Shown here: positions 1 through 7,819 of the stretch, one piece after another
Numbering within the stretch: the first letter of the stretch is position 1
Layout: each line of letters opens with the position of its first letter
From: Rhodospirillaceae bacterium
GTDB lineage: Bacteria; Pseudomonadota; Alphaproteobacteria; MPNO01; UBA2964
Direction of reading: 5' to 3'
Assembly (NCBI GenBank): GCA_002720855.1
Contig: PBIN01000003.1
Coordinates: 62,001-126,000 of the forward strand
Length of the DNA stretch: 64,000 nucleotides
Made by a program: the position numbers and the translations under genes
The notes under the pieces: generated by a model
Seen by the model: only the letters and a program-made list of their open reading frames with translations
The model's database searches: none
What the model was told of the DNA's origin: nothing

Positions 1-322
1 TTTGGAAATCCGCCAAAGTGCATTCGCGAATGGTCAAATTGTCTGAAATCGCAACGTTGTTGACCAAAATATCGATACGGCCAAAAGCCTTTACCGTCTC
101 GGCAACCATATTTTTGACTGACTCTTCATCGGCGACGTTGGCTTGGATGAAAATCGCGCAGCCGTCTTTTTCAGCATTCAACCTGTCGGCCGCTTCCTTG
201 CCTCGGTCATCCAGATCGACGACAGCTACTTTCGCGCCTTCTTTGACGAAGAGTTTGGCTGTTTCTTCGCCGATATTCCGGCCCGCACCGGTGACAATTA
301 CGACTTTATCCTGATGTCTCAT
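1..322 (-). CDS. SDR family oxidoreductase, N-terminal part (cut by window edge)
   Basis: The reverse strand encodes the first ~107 residues of a classical short-chain dehydrogenase/reductase. It begins MRHQDKVVIVTGAG, with the glycine-rich nucleotide-binding motif TGAGRNIG near residues 10-17, an acidic residue after the second strand (VVDLDD, typical of NAD preference) and the NNVA motif that normally follows the fourth strand. The ATG at 322 follows a purine-rich GAAAGGG. The catalytic Tyr-Lys part lies beyond the left edge, so substrate and completeness cannot be judged. It is transcribed away from the UbiD gene, making 323-574 a divergent intergenic region in which I found no convincing promoter. 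Confidence 0.85.
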   Translation of the reverse strand, partial: MRHQDKVVIVTGAGRNIGEETAKLFVKEGAKVAVVDLDDRGKEAADRLNAEKDGCAIFIQANVADEESVKNMVAETVKAFGRIDILVNNVAISDNLTIRECTLADFQ

Positions 323-574
323 GACGCACCCTTTCTTTAGCAGTTGTAGTTTTCCTTGATGGCGCGGATTGAATAGGTCAGCCCGCTCAGAGTCAATGGA
401 TGGACGACGGATTTTCGCCCTATTTAGTGCAGCAAAATGCGGGAATCCGTTGCCACTGGCGCGACCTGAAATCGTGGTGTAAAACCATCCTTGAACAAGC
501 AATAAATAAGGGCTTCAGCACGCTGATTTCATCACCTGTGCCGGATTCCTTATTGGAGGCCAAGGGAGATTAAG

Positions 575-2053
575 ATGGACGATTCACGGAGTTCGGCAAT
601 AGCAAACGACCAGGCTAGTTATCGTGGCCTACGCGACTGGATTGAGAAAGTCGATGACTTCGGTGAACTGCTGCGTGTCGACAATGCCAGCTGGGACGCC
701 GAAATGGGTAGCATCACACAGATGATGACTGAAAAAAGCCGCGGCAATGCCCCCGCGCTCCTGTTTGATAACATTCCCGACTACGAACAAGGTTATCGCA
801 CGCTCTACGGATCGCTGTCTTCTGTACGCCGCGTCGCACTCACCTTGGGGCTGCCGCTCGAATATGATCGAAAGGTCGATATTGTCCAGCGTTACTACGA
901 CCGCATGCAAAACATGCAATTGATCCCGCCAAAGATGGTGGACTCCGGTCCAGTTATGGAAAACGTTCTAACGGGCGATGACATCGACGTTCTGAAATTC
1001 CCTGTCCCGCGCCATCACGAACAGGATCAAGCACGTTATATCGGCACTGCCAATTGCGTCATTTCGAAAGATCCGGATAACGGCTCCTTCAACGTCGGTA
1101 CATATCGCAACCAGGTTTATGATGCAAAAACCATCGGCTGTCAGATTACTGAGGGTAAACACGGCCGTATTCATCGCGATAAATATTTTGAGCGCGGCGA
1201 GGATTGCAAGTTTGTCATCCTGGTAGGTGAAGACCCACTGCTCTATATGCTGTCCGCGAGCCCGCTTCCCGAAGGTGTCTGCGAGTTCGATTTCGCGGGC
1301 GGTCTGCGCGGCGAAGCGATTGAATGCATTGAAGGCCCCTATACAGGTTTCCCGATCCCCGCCGATGCCGAGATCGCCATCGAAGGCGTCGCACGCCCCG
1401 GCAAGGTGAAACAGGAGGGTCCGTTTGGCGAGTGGATGGGTTATTACTCAGATGACTCGGTTCCGCGCGCCTATGTTGAAATCAAGACAATCCTGCACCG
1501 AAACGACCCAATCATCTGTTGCGCACCGCAACATAAACCCGTTGATGAAACCGGTCTGCTGAAAGGAATCGCCGGCTCGGCAGAAATCATGCGGGCGCTC
1601 GAAGCCTGCGGCCTACCCGATATCAAAGGGGTCTGGAACCACGAAGGTGGTCCTGCAACACGCTTTACAGCAATTCAGATCAGGCAACGTTATCCCGGTC
1701 ATGCACGAAATGTGCTCCACGTAGCTTCAAACTGTCAGGGTGGCGCCTATGCCGGTAAATGGACAGTGGTCGTCGATGAAGATATCGATGCCGGCGATCT
1801 TGATCAGGTTCTTTGGGCGATGAGCACGCGCTTCGATCCGATAACCGACGTTGATACCATCCAAAAAGCATGGGCATCCGGACGCGATCCGCTTGTTCAG
1901 CCGGGTAACTTCAACAGCCGTATCCTGATCGATGCCTGTATTCCGTATGACCAGTACCTCAAGGGGACCTTCCCGCAAGTCGTGGATATCAGCGACGAGC
2001 TACGTCAGAAAATGCGAGATAAATTCAGCCACCTGCCATTCCCTCAAGACTGA
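575..2053 (+). CDS. UbiD family decarboxylase
   Basis: A 492-residue member of the UbiD family of reversible decarboxylases, which use prenylated FMN and a metal ion on aromatic or alpha,beta-unsaturated acids. Visible family motifs are NVGTYR (about 173-178, metal and prFMN binding region) and EIAIEG (266-271) followed by EGPFGEW (281-287), which carry the expected Glu residues; the length is normal. GGAGG precedes the ATG by about 15 bases. No ubiX gene for prFMN synthesis is in the window, so the cofactor must come from elsewhere. It is followed by an EutA-like gene after 74 bases containing a strong hairpin. Family assignment is firm; the substrate is unknown. Confidence 0.9.
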   Translation: MDDSRSSAIANDQASYRGLRDWIEKVDDFGELLRVDNASWDAEMGSITQMMTEKSRGNAPALLFDNIPDYEQGYRTLYGSLSSVRRVALTLGLPLEYDRKVDIVQRYYDRMQNMQLIPPKMVDSGPVMENVLTGDDIDVLKFPVPRHHEQDQARYIGTANCVISKDPDNGSFNVGTYRNQVYDAKTIGCQITEGKHGRIHRDKYFERGEDCKFVILVGEDPLLYMLSASPLPEGVCEFDFAGGLRGEAIECIEGPYTGFPIPADAEIAIEGVARPGKVKQEGPFGEWMGYYSDDSVPRAYVEIKTILHRNDPIICCAPQHKPVDETGLLKGIAGSAEIMRALEACGLPDIKGVWNHEGGPATRFTAIQIRQRYPGHARNVLHVASNCQGGAYAGKWTVVVDEDIDAGDLDQVLWAMSTRFDPITDVDTIQKAWASGRDPLVQPGNFNSRILIDACIPYDQYLKGTFPQVVDISDELRQKMRDKFSHLPFPQD

Positions 2054-2074
2054 CGCAGGCGATTTCAAAATGAA

Positions 2075-2101
2075 CGCAACGGCGGCGTGACCGTCGTTGC
2101 G
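2075..2101 (+). other. Intercistronic hairpin between ubiD-like and eutA-like genes
   Basis: An 11-bp stem (2075-2085 with 2091-2101, one G-U pair) closes a 5-base loop, CGTGA. It lies between the two stop/start codons and is not followed by a T run, so it does not look like a rho-independent terminator. By inference it may affect mRNA stability or the ratio of the two products. Confidence 0.55.
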
Positions 2102-2127
2102 ACCGGTAAGACTGAGAGTAAAAGGAA

Positions 2128-3657
2128 ATGGACGTGCACGATTTAGGTTTTGAACACATCAGCATGACGCCAGAGCAAGAACAGGATCTTGCCGAGACGA
2201 TCTGGAAACAGGACAACGTCGAGCTGACGACGGTGGGCGTCGATGTGGGCTCTTCCACATCTCATCTGATGTTCTCAAAGGTCCATTTGCAACGGCTCGC
2301 CGAGGGTCTCTCAAGCCGCTTTGTTGTTGTTAATCGTCAAGTGCTCTGGCGCTCGCCCATTCTTTTAACGCCATATCGTCCTGACTACACAATAGACGCG
2401 GACGAGCTGAAAGAATTTTTTGGCAATGCCTACAAAGAGGCTGAATTAACACCAGAAGATATCGATACCGGTGCCGTTATTTTGACGGGTGAAGCACTGA
2501 AACGAAATAACGCCCGCGCGATTGCCGATCTGTTTGCAGAGGAATCCGGCAAGTTCGTATGCGCTTCGGCAGGGCACAACCTCGAAGCGCTGATGGCGGC
2601 GAATGGCTCCGGCGCCGTTAAGCTTTCCGGTCAGGATCACAAAACGATACTCAACATCGACATTGGCGGCGGCACCATCAAACTTGGTCTGTGCCATGGC
2701 GGTCGACTGCTTGCGACGTCTGCCTTTGCGGTGGGTGGCCGCCTTATCGCCTTTGATGAAGATGGAAAAATGACGCGCATTGAAGGTCCTGCTGAGCAGG
2801 TTGCCGAAGATGTCGGCGTCAAGCTGGAACTCGGCGAAGTTTTATCCAAAGAAGACAGAAAGAAGATCGTCAGCCGAATGGTGGATGTCATTGTTTCTTA
2901 TGCGACGCGCAAGCCGGATGATGATCTCTGCAAAGCGCTTCTGCTAACGGAAAATCTGCCGACGACGCCAGCTATTGACGGGATTACCTTCTCCGGCGGT
3001 GTTTCGGAATATGTATATCGCCGAGAGGAAGAAGATCGGGGCGATCTCGGCCGATCAATCGCTCATGATCTCCGACATGCCTTGGCTGACAAACGCATTC
3101 CCGAAACCGTCTATGACCCTGGTCACGGCATTCGGGCGACCGTTGTAGGTGCGTCGCAATTCACCGTACAGGTAAGCGGGAATACCATCTTCCTATCGGA
3201 AAAAGAAAAACTGCCGGTTCGAAATGTACCTGTCGCGAGCCTGGATATAGACCTTTCCGGTGACTTCACATCCGAAGATGTGTCAACAAAAATTGGCGAA
3301 GCCATGAAACGCCTCGATATGGTTGAAGGTGAAGATCGGGTCGCCATCGCCTTTCGCTGGGGCGGCGACCCGCTTCATGCCCGTCTTTATGCGTTAGCTG
3401 ATGGCATCTGCAAAGGCCTGCCAAAAACCGTGGCCGACCCCGAATTGCCGGTTGTTATTATGATGGACGGCGATGCCGGACGAACCGTCGGGAATATCCT
3501 CGTCAAAGAACTGAATGTTACCGGCGAAGTGATCTCAGTCGACAATGTTCAATTGCGCGATTTCGATTTTGTGGATATCGGCGAGTTTATGCCGGATACG
3601 CAGGTCGTGCCGCTAATTATTAAATCGCTGCTGTTTACCTCCCCGGGTCAGGAGTAA
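2128..3657 (+). CDS. EutA-like ethanolamine ammonia-lyase reactivating factor
   Basis: A 509-residue protein of the EutA family, actin-like ATPases that release damaged B12 from ethanolamine ammonia-lyase. It has the actin-fold phosphate-1 motif GVDVGSSTSHLMFS (37-50) and a second nucleotide-binding segment NIDIGGGTIKLGL (176-188). The length is slightly above the ~470 residues usual for EutA. The ATG follows AAAGGA. No eutB, eutC or other B12 enzyme is in the window; the neighbours are UbiD and a NicO-like metal transporter 9 bases downstream. It may reactivate an enzyme encoded elsewhere or have been recruited to another job. Family fairly sure, role open. Confidence 0.8.
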   Translation: MDVHDLGFEHISMTPEQEQDLAETIWKQDNVELTTVGVDVGSSTSHLMFSKVHLQRLAEGLSSRFVVVNRQVLWRSPILLTPYRPDYTIDADELKEFFGNAYKEAELTPEDIDTGAVILTGEALKRNNARAIADLFAEESGKFVCASAGHNLEALMAANGSGAVKLSGQDHKTILNIDIGGGTIKLGLCHGGRLLATSAFAVGGRLIAFDEDGKMTRIEGPAEQVAEDVGVKLELGEVLSKEDRKKIVSRMVDVIVSYATRKPDDDLCKALLLTENLPTTPAIDGITFSGGVSEYVYRREEEDRGDLGRSIAHDLRHALADKRIPETVYDPGHGIRATVVGASQFTVQVSGNTIFLSEKEKLPVRNVPVASLDIDLSGDFTSEDVSTKIGEAMKRLDMVEGEDRVAIAFRWGGDPLHARLYALADGICKGLPKTVADPELPVVIMMDGDAGRTVGNILVKELNVTGEVISVDNVQLRDFDFVDIGEFMPDTQVVPLIIKSLLFTSPGQE

Positions 3658-3666
3658 GCGACAACC

Positions 3667-4395
3667 ATGACCGCTCTTTCCGTTCTCGCCATTGGCTTTT
3701 TACTTGGTCTCCGTCATACGCTCGACGCCGATCACGTTGCCGCTGTTGCTGCACTGGCGACCCGTTCCAGATCAATTGGCGAAACCATTAAAACCGGTGT
3801 CGCCTGGGGTATTGGGCATACGCTGACGCTGTTCACGGTATGCACCGCCATTATTGTTTCGGGCATCGCTTTTCCCGAACGGATCGTCGGTGTTCTCGAA
3901 TTTCTCGTGGGACTCATTTTGGTCGGGCTTGGTATCGATGTAATCCAGCGAATATTGCGCAAACGCATCCATGTCCATGCGCATTCCCATCGCAATAGCG
4001 GCAGTCATATCCATTTTCACAGCCATGCAGATGAACCCGATCACAATGCATCGGCACATGAGCACGATCATCGCTCTACCCTGCCATCGCGGGCGCTAGC
4101 GATCGGTTTGATGCATGGGCTGGCAGGTTCGGCTGCTTTGCTACTCCTCGCGGTCAGCCAGCAGGTATCGACGACCGAAGCGCTCCTTTACGTTGTCCTG
4201 TTTGGTATAGGCTCGGTCATTGGTATGGGCATTTTATCCGCGGTAATTGCATGGCCCATCATGGCGAGCGCCCGAAAAGGCACTGACGTATTTAAACGGT
4301 TTAACTTCGTTATCGGAACCGGTACAGCCGCGATCGGTTTCTTCGTGATGTTCCATTCTTTGCCAAGCGTCGCGGCGTTGCTGACCAGCCTATAG
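3667..4395 (+). CDS. NicO/NiCoT-like nickel-cobalt transporter (UreH-like)
   Basis: A 242-residue polytopic membrane protein with about six hydrophobic segments. Near the N terminus it carries RHTLDADH (16-23), the His/Asp signature of nickel/cobalt permeases. A cytosolic or periplasmic loop around residues 98-140 is very rich in His (HVHAHSHR, HIHFHSHADE, HEHDHRS), as in metal-handling permeases. It starts 9 bases after the eutA-like gene and is followed by a cupin gene, suggesting one operon. Metal specificity is not certain. Cobalt is attractive given the EutA-like neighbour and a cobalt-type hydratase 17 kb away, but that is inference. Confidence 0.75.
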   Translation: MTALSVLAIGFLLGLRHTLDADHVAAVAALATRSRSIGETIKTGVAWGIGHTLTLFTVCTAIIVSGIAFPERIVGVLEFLVGLILVGLGIDVIQRILRKRIHVHAHSHRNSGSHIHFHSHADEPDHNASAHEHDHRSTLPSRALAIGLMHGLAGSAALLLLAVSQQVSTTEALLYVVLFGIGSVIGMGILSAVIAWPIMASARKGTDVFKRFNFVIGTGTAAIGFFVMFHSLPSVAALLTSL

Positions 4396-4405
4396 GGGGT
4401 TCGTT

Positions 4406-4780
4406 ATGCCAGATTTCCGAATTCTTAATCTCGCAGATGCGCCGGTGACCCCAATGAAAGGTGACCGTGGCACACAACTAAGACTGATTAATGCCGATGT
4501 CGGGGCGAAGAAAGTCGATGTCCACCTCAACCGGCTCGACCCCAAGGAGCCGGGCGGCCGATATCATCATCATACCGAAGCCGACAACGTCTATATCGTA
4601 AAAAGGGGTCAGGGACAGCTGGTCGTTGAGGGTACAACCTATATCCTTAAAGAGGACGACGTCGTCTACATTCCGGCAGGACAAAAACACTCGCTGACCA
4701 ACGTCTACGACGAACCTTTCGAAATTTTTGAAATTTATACACCCGCTGGCGAACAATTCGATTTTGTTCTAGACGACTAA
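4406..4780 (+). CDS. Cupin domain protein
   Basis: A 124-residue single-domain cupin. Metal ligands expected for the fold are present: H54 and H56 in YHHHTEAD, Glu at 58, and H95 in AGQKHS. GGGGG just before the ATG overlaps the stop of the transporter gene, so it is the last gene of the UbiD-EutA-NicO run. Its stop overlaps the stop of the convergent cupin at 4777-5196 by four bases (CTAA). The two cupins share the NVYIV block and domain plan and look like diverged paralogues. Such small cupins can be isomerases, dioxygenases or binding proteins, so no reaction is assigned. Confidence 0.8.
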   Translation: MPDFRILNLADAPVTPMKGDRGTQLRLINADVGAKKVDVHLNRLDPKEPGGRYHHHTEADNVYIVKRGQGQLVVEGTTYILKEDDVVYIPAGQKHSLTNVYDEPFEIFEIYTPAGEQFDFVLDD

Positions 4781-5196
4781 GGTGGATCGGGCGGCTGGAT
4801 TCCTTCCGGCCAATCCTCGACCTCGTGAAAATCTTTCCCCGCCGGGGCATAAACCTCGATGATTTTGCATGCGATATCGGAACGCGCATTGGTAGCGGTG
4901 TGAATCACGCCAGGGGGGATAAACCCGACCTCACCTATGTCGAGAACATGCCGATGACCGCCTTCGATACAAACTTCGAGCTGACCATCCATCACGATGT
5001 AAACATTTTCAGCTTTGGCGTGATAATGAATTTCGCCCCGGCTGGCGCCCGGTTTGATTACATTGACATGCACATCGACATTTTGCGCTCCAACATCCGG
5101 ATCCACGCAACCGAATATGGTACCGCGGCCCATCGCAAGCGGTCGTGTTGGTGCATCCAAGATTTTGACCTTATGGAACTTCGATTTGTCGGTCAT
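4777..5196 (-). CDS. Cupin domain protein
   Basis: A 139-residue single-domain cupin on the reverse strand. Likely metal ligands are H57 and H59 (EIHYHAKAEN), E63 and H99 (PPGVIHT). It begins MTDKSKFHKVKILDAP and shares the DVGAQNVDVHVN / ENVYIV layout with the convergent cupin at 4406-4780. GGAGGAA lies just upstream of the ATG. It is monocistronic as far as can be seen, and divergent from the RidA-like gene across 131 bases. Function is unknown beyond the fold. Confidence 0.8.
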   Translation of the reverse strand: MTDKSKFHKVKILDAPTRPLAMGRGTIFGCVDPDVGAQNVDVHVNVIKPGASRGEIHYHAKAENVYIVMDGQLEVCIEGGHRHVLDIGEVGFIPPGVIHTATNARSDIACKIIEVYAPAGKDFHEVEDWPEGIQPPDPP

Positions 5197-5327
5197 TGGT
5201 TCCTCCCGATTTCGTCACATGAAGATAACCCAGACCGTCAATATTCGATAGGGCGCCGCCGTTGACAGACGCGTTGCCTTCGCCCAATTTGGCCTAAATA
5301 ATAAGTACGCAGTCAGGGAGAAATTTA

Positions 5328-5705
5328 ATGGGTTTTGAGGTTATAGAAGTCCCCGATCTACCAGCACCGGGGCAATTCACCCATGTCGTAAAAAAGGGGA
5401 AAATGATCTTTATTTCCGGCCAGACGGCAAACCCTGAGGCGGAAGCCGGCAATCTGGAACCAGGCCCTCATGCAGAGCGCGTCTTTGGCTATCTCAAGAG
5501 TGCGGTCGAAGCAGCCGGCGGAGACATGACCGATATCGTGAAAATAAATATTTTCCTCACCGATCTCTCGCAATTTCCATCGATCCTGGAATGGCGTCCG
5601 AAATTCTTTAAAGAGCCCTACCCCGCCGCTACCTGTGTCGTCGTCGACTCCATGGTGCGGCGTGAGCTGATTATGGAAATCGAAGCCATCGCCATGTTGG
5701 ATTAA
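5328..5705 (+). CDS. RidA/YjgF/UK114 family protein lacking the canonical arginine
   Basis: A 125-residue Rid-family protein, with the FISGQT motif near residue 26 and the closing IMEIEAIAML. Archetypal RidA hydrolyses enamine/imine intermediates using an Arg (Arg105 in E. coli) in the motif PARSC; here the aligned motif reads PAATC, so that Arg is missing. It may belong to a Rid subfamily with another activity. It is first in an apparent operon with an ornithine-cyclodeaminase-like gene and a dihydroxyphthalate-decarboxylase-like gene, and cyclodeaminase chemistry produces imines. AGGGAGA precedes the ATG. A TTGACA lies at 5262-5267, but no good -10 element follows it. Confidence 0.85.
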   Translation: MGFEVIEVPDLPAPGQFTHVVKKGKMIFISGQTANPEAEAGNLEPGPHAERVFGYLKSAVEAAGGDMTDIVKINIFLTDLSQFPSILEWRPKFFKEPYPAATCVVVDSMVRRELIMEIEAIAMLD

Positions 5706-5725
5706 TTAAAACTAAGGATTTCACT

Positions 5726-6754
5726 ATGTCAGACAATGAAGGCGTCCTATTCATTCCCTATGCGGATACGGTTGATCTGCTGAGCGCAAAAGAAGCACTC
5801 GAAATCGCCGAAGACGTCTATCGCATGCAAGGCGAAGGCTCGATCATGGCCTCAACGCCTCCGAGTTTTAAACTCGATATCGCTGAACCGTTCCACAATC
5901 ACTGGCACGTCAAATGTGCGCTCCTGAAGGAAACGCCCATTACCGGTGTCCGGCTGTATAACTATTACGATGACGGTCAGCGGAATACCGTCGGACAACT
6001 CGAATGCGGGCGCTATATCATTCTCGCCGACCCCAACACAGGTACCAACAAAGCAATCGTAGAAGAGCACTGGACTTATGCTATTCGAAGCGCCGCCGCA
6101 ACAACGCTGTCCCTAAAATGGCTGGGGCCAAAAGACCCCAAGGTCGTCGGGCTGGTCGGCGTCGGCACGATGTCGACGAATGCTCTGCGCTGCCTGGTCG
6201 AACTTTATGATGGGATAGAAGAAATTCGTTGTACTTCACGCAGTCCTCAGACCCGCGAAGCGTTTGCCGAGAAATGGTCCGCCAAACTCGGCATCAATGT
6301 CGTCCCCAAGAATTCTATCGAAGAAGTGGTTACAGACGCTGACATTGGTGTCGGCGGCACTACGAGCGACGAGATTATGTGCCGAGAACCATGGCTTAAA
6401 CCGGGGGCGACATACGTCTCCTTTACCCGGCGGGAATTCGACCCCGAAGGCTGGCCACTGATGGATAAGGTCGTCGTCGATAGCTGGGAAATGAACATGC
6501 TGATGAAGCATTTCCGCGCTACAGCCGAAGCAGGCATTTTTACACGCGAAAACCTGCACGGAGAAATACATGAACTGGTTCGCGGTAAAGTACCTGGGCG
6601 CGAGAGCGACACCGAACGCAACCTGATCCACACAACGGGATTGGTGGCACACGACATTGCCATGTGCCATTACGTCTACGAAAAGGCATTGGAGAAAGGC
6701 GTGGGCATCCGCCTTCCCTTTACTGGCACCGGCAACCCAGGTCCTGTCGACTAA
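5726..6754 (+). CDS. Ornithine cyclodeaminase / mu-crystallin family protein (copy 1)
   Basis: A 342-residue NAD(P)-dependent enzyme of the OCD/mu-crystallin family, whose members include ornithine cyclodeaminase, alanine dehydrogenase and ketimine reductases. The Rossmann motif GLVGVGTMS is at about 142-150, preceded by YAIRSAAAT (118-126), the family's RTAA-like substrate region. The active-site lysine/aspartate pattern of true ornithine cyclodeaminase cannot be confirmed. A clear paralogue lies at 29489-30490, with long shared blocks such as NTVGQLEC and GKVPGRE. It sits 20 bases after the RidA-like gene and 18 before the next gene. Family certain, substrate unknown. Confidence 0.85.
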   Translation: MSDNEGVLFIPYADTVDLLSAKEALEIAEDVYRMQGEGSIMASTPPSFKLDIAEPFHNHWHVKCALLKETPITGVRLYNYYDDGQRNTVGQLECGRYIILADPNTGTNKAIVEEHWTYAIRSAAATTLSLKWLGPKDPKVVGLVGVGTMSTNALRCLVELYDGIEEIRCTSRSPQTREAFAEKWSAKLGINVVPKNSIEEVVTDADIGVGGTTSDEIMCREPWLKPGATYVSFTRREFDPEGWPLMDKVVVDSWEMNMLMKHFRATAEAGIFTRENLHGEIHELVRGKVPGRESDTERNLIHTTGLVAHDIAMCHYVYEKALEKGVGIRLPFTGTGNPGPVD

Positions 6755-6772
6755 TCAAAAGAAGGTATTGAG

Positions 6773-7750
6773 GTGTCCAAAAAAATTCCACTGACGTTCG
6801 CCTGCGGCGATTACGCGATTACCCGCCCGTTGATTGACGGTATCGTCAAACCGGACGGTATCGATCTAACCGTACTCACGGATATGGATTCAACGACCCG
6901 GCATTGGCGGTTCTACAACAATGAAGATTTCGACATAGCCGAAGCGTCCTGTTCAACCTATCTGGTGGCAAAGGATCAGGGCAGACCATTTGATGCCATT
7001 CCCGTCTTCCTTCATCGCCGGTTTCGGCATGGATTCGTATTCATAAATACCAATGCAGGGATCAAGGAGCCAAAAGACCTGATTGGCAAGAAGGTCGGGA
7101 TCAAACACTGGCAGGTAACCGCGATACTTTGGATGAAAGGCATTCTCGAGCACGAGTACGGTGTGCCGCACCGTTCCATCGACTGGTATCAGGAACTAGA
7201 TCAGGATATCCCCGTAGAGATGCCGGATGACATCAAGTTGCAAACTTTACCAGACGATAAGTCGGTAGCGGACATGGTGGCGGAAGGCGAGCTGGATGCC
7301 TGTATTCACTCTTCCATCATCAAACCGTTTCTCAATGGCGATCCACGGGTGGCACGCCTTTTTCCTGACTTTAAACAGGAAGAAGTCGATTTCTTCGGCA
7401 AGACCGGCATGTTTCCCATCATGCACATCACGGGAATAAGGAAAGAAATTGTCGAGCAGCACCCCTGGGTGCCGATAAACATGTATCACGCGCTGAACAA
7501 AGCCAAAGCCGTCGCCATGAAACAGATGGTTAACCCACGCATCGTGCCGCTGGCCTGGTACCGGGAGACTTGGGAGGAACAGGAACAATTGCTCGGAAAA
7601 GACCCGTGGGAATATGGCCTCGGGGAACAAAACCGCAAGACTCTTGAGAATATGATCAATTACTCACACGAGCAGGCATTGATGAAAAACAAAATGTCGG
7701 TCGACGACCTGTTCCTGAGCGTAGACCAGGGTCGCAAACGCGGCGTTTAG
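6773..7750 (+). CDS. 4,5-dihydroxyphthalate decarboxylase-like protein, SBP fold (copy 1)
   Basis: A 325-residue protein of the family that includes Pht5-type 4,5-dihydroxyphthalate decarboxylase, which has the periplasmic substrate-binding-protein fold. It begins SKKIPLTFACGDYAITRPL from a GTG codon after GAAGG. No signal peptide is present, so it should be cytosolic. Characteristic blocks are FDIAEASCSTYLV, VGIKHWQVTAILWMKGILE and KTGMFPIMHITGIR. A paralogue is encoded at 26755-27744 and shares the last block nearly unchanged. No phthalate dioxygenase is nearby, so phthalate is not a supported substrate. It ends the RidA/OCD operon. Confidence 0.75.
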   Translation: MSKKIPLTFACGDYAITRPLIDGIVKPDGIDLTVLTDMDSTTRHWRFYNNEDFDIAEASCSTYLVAKDQGRPFDAIPVFLHRRFRHGFVFINTNAGIKEPKDLIGKKVGIKHWQVTAILWMKGILEHEYGVPHRSIDWYQELDQDIPVEMPDDIKLQTLPDDKSVADMVAEGELDACIHSSIIKPFLNGDPRVARLFPDFKQEEVDFFGKTGMFPIMHITGIRKEIVEQHPWVPINMYHALNKAKAVAMKQMVNPRIVPLAWYRETWEEQEQLLGKDPWEYGLGEQNRKTLENMINYSHEQALMKNKMSVDDLFLSVDQGRKRGV

Positions 7751-7819
7751 TCTTCTTGCTTGACCTTCCCGCTGTGCGGTGCGACATAGCGCGGCGCATT
7801 CTTTAATTTGTGAAGTTAT

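Noticed and set aside
6773-7750. Phthalate degradation cluster
   Set aside because: Only the decarboxylase-fold protein would fit; no phthalate dioxygenase, dehydrogenase or transporter is present.
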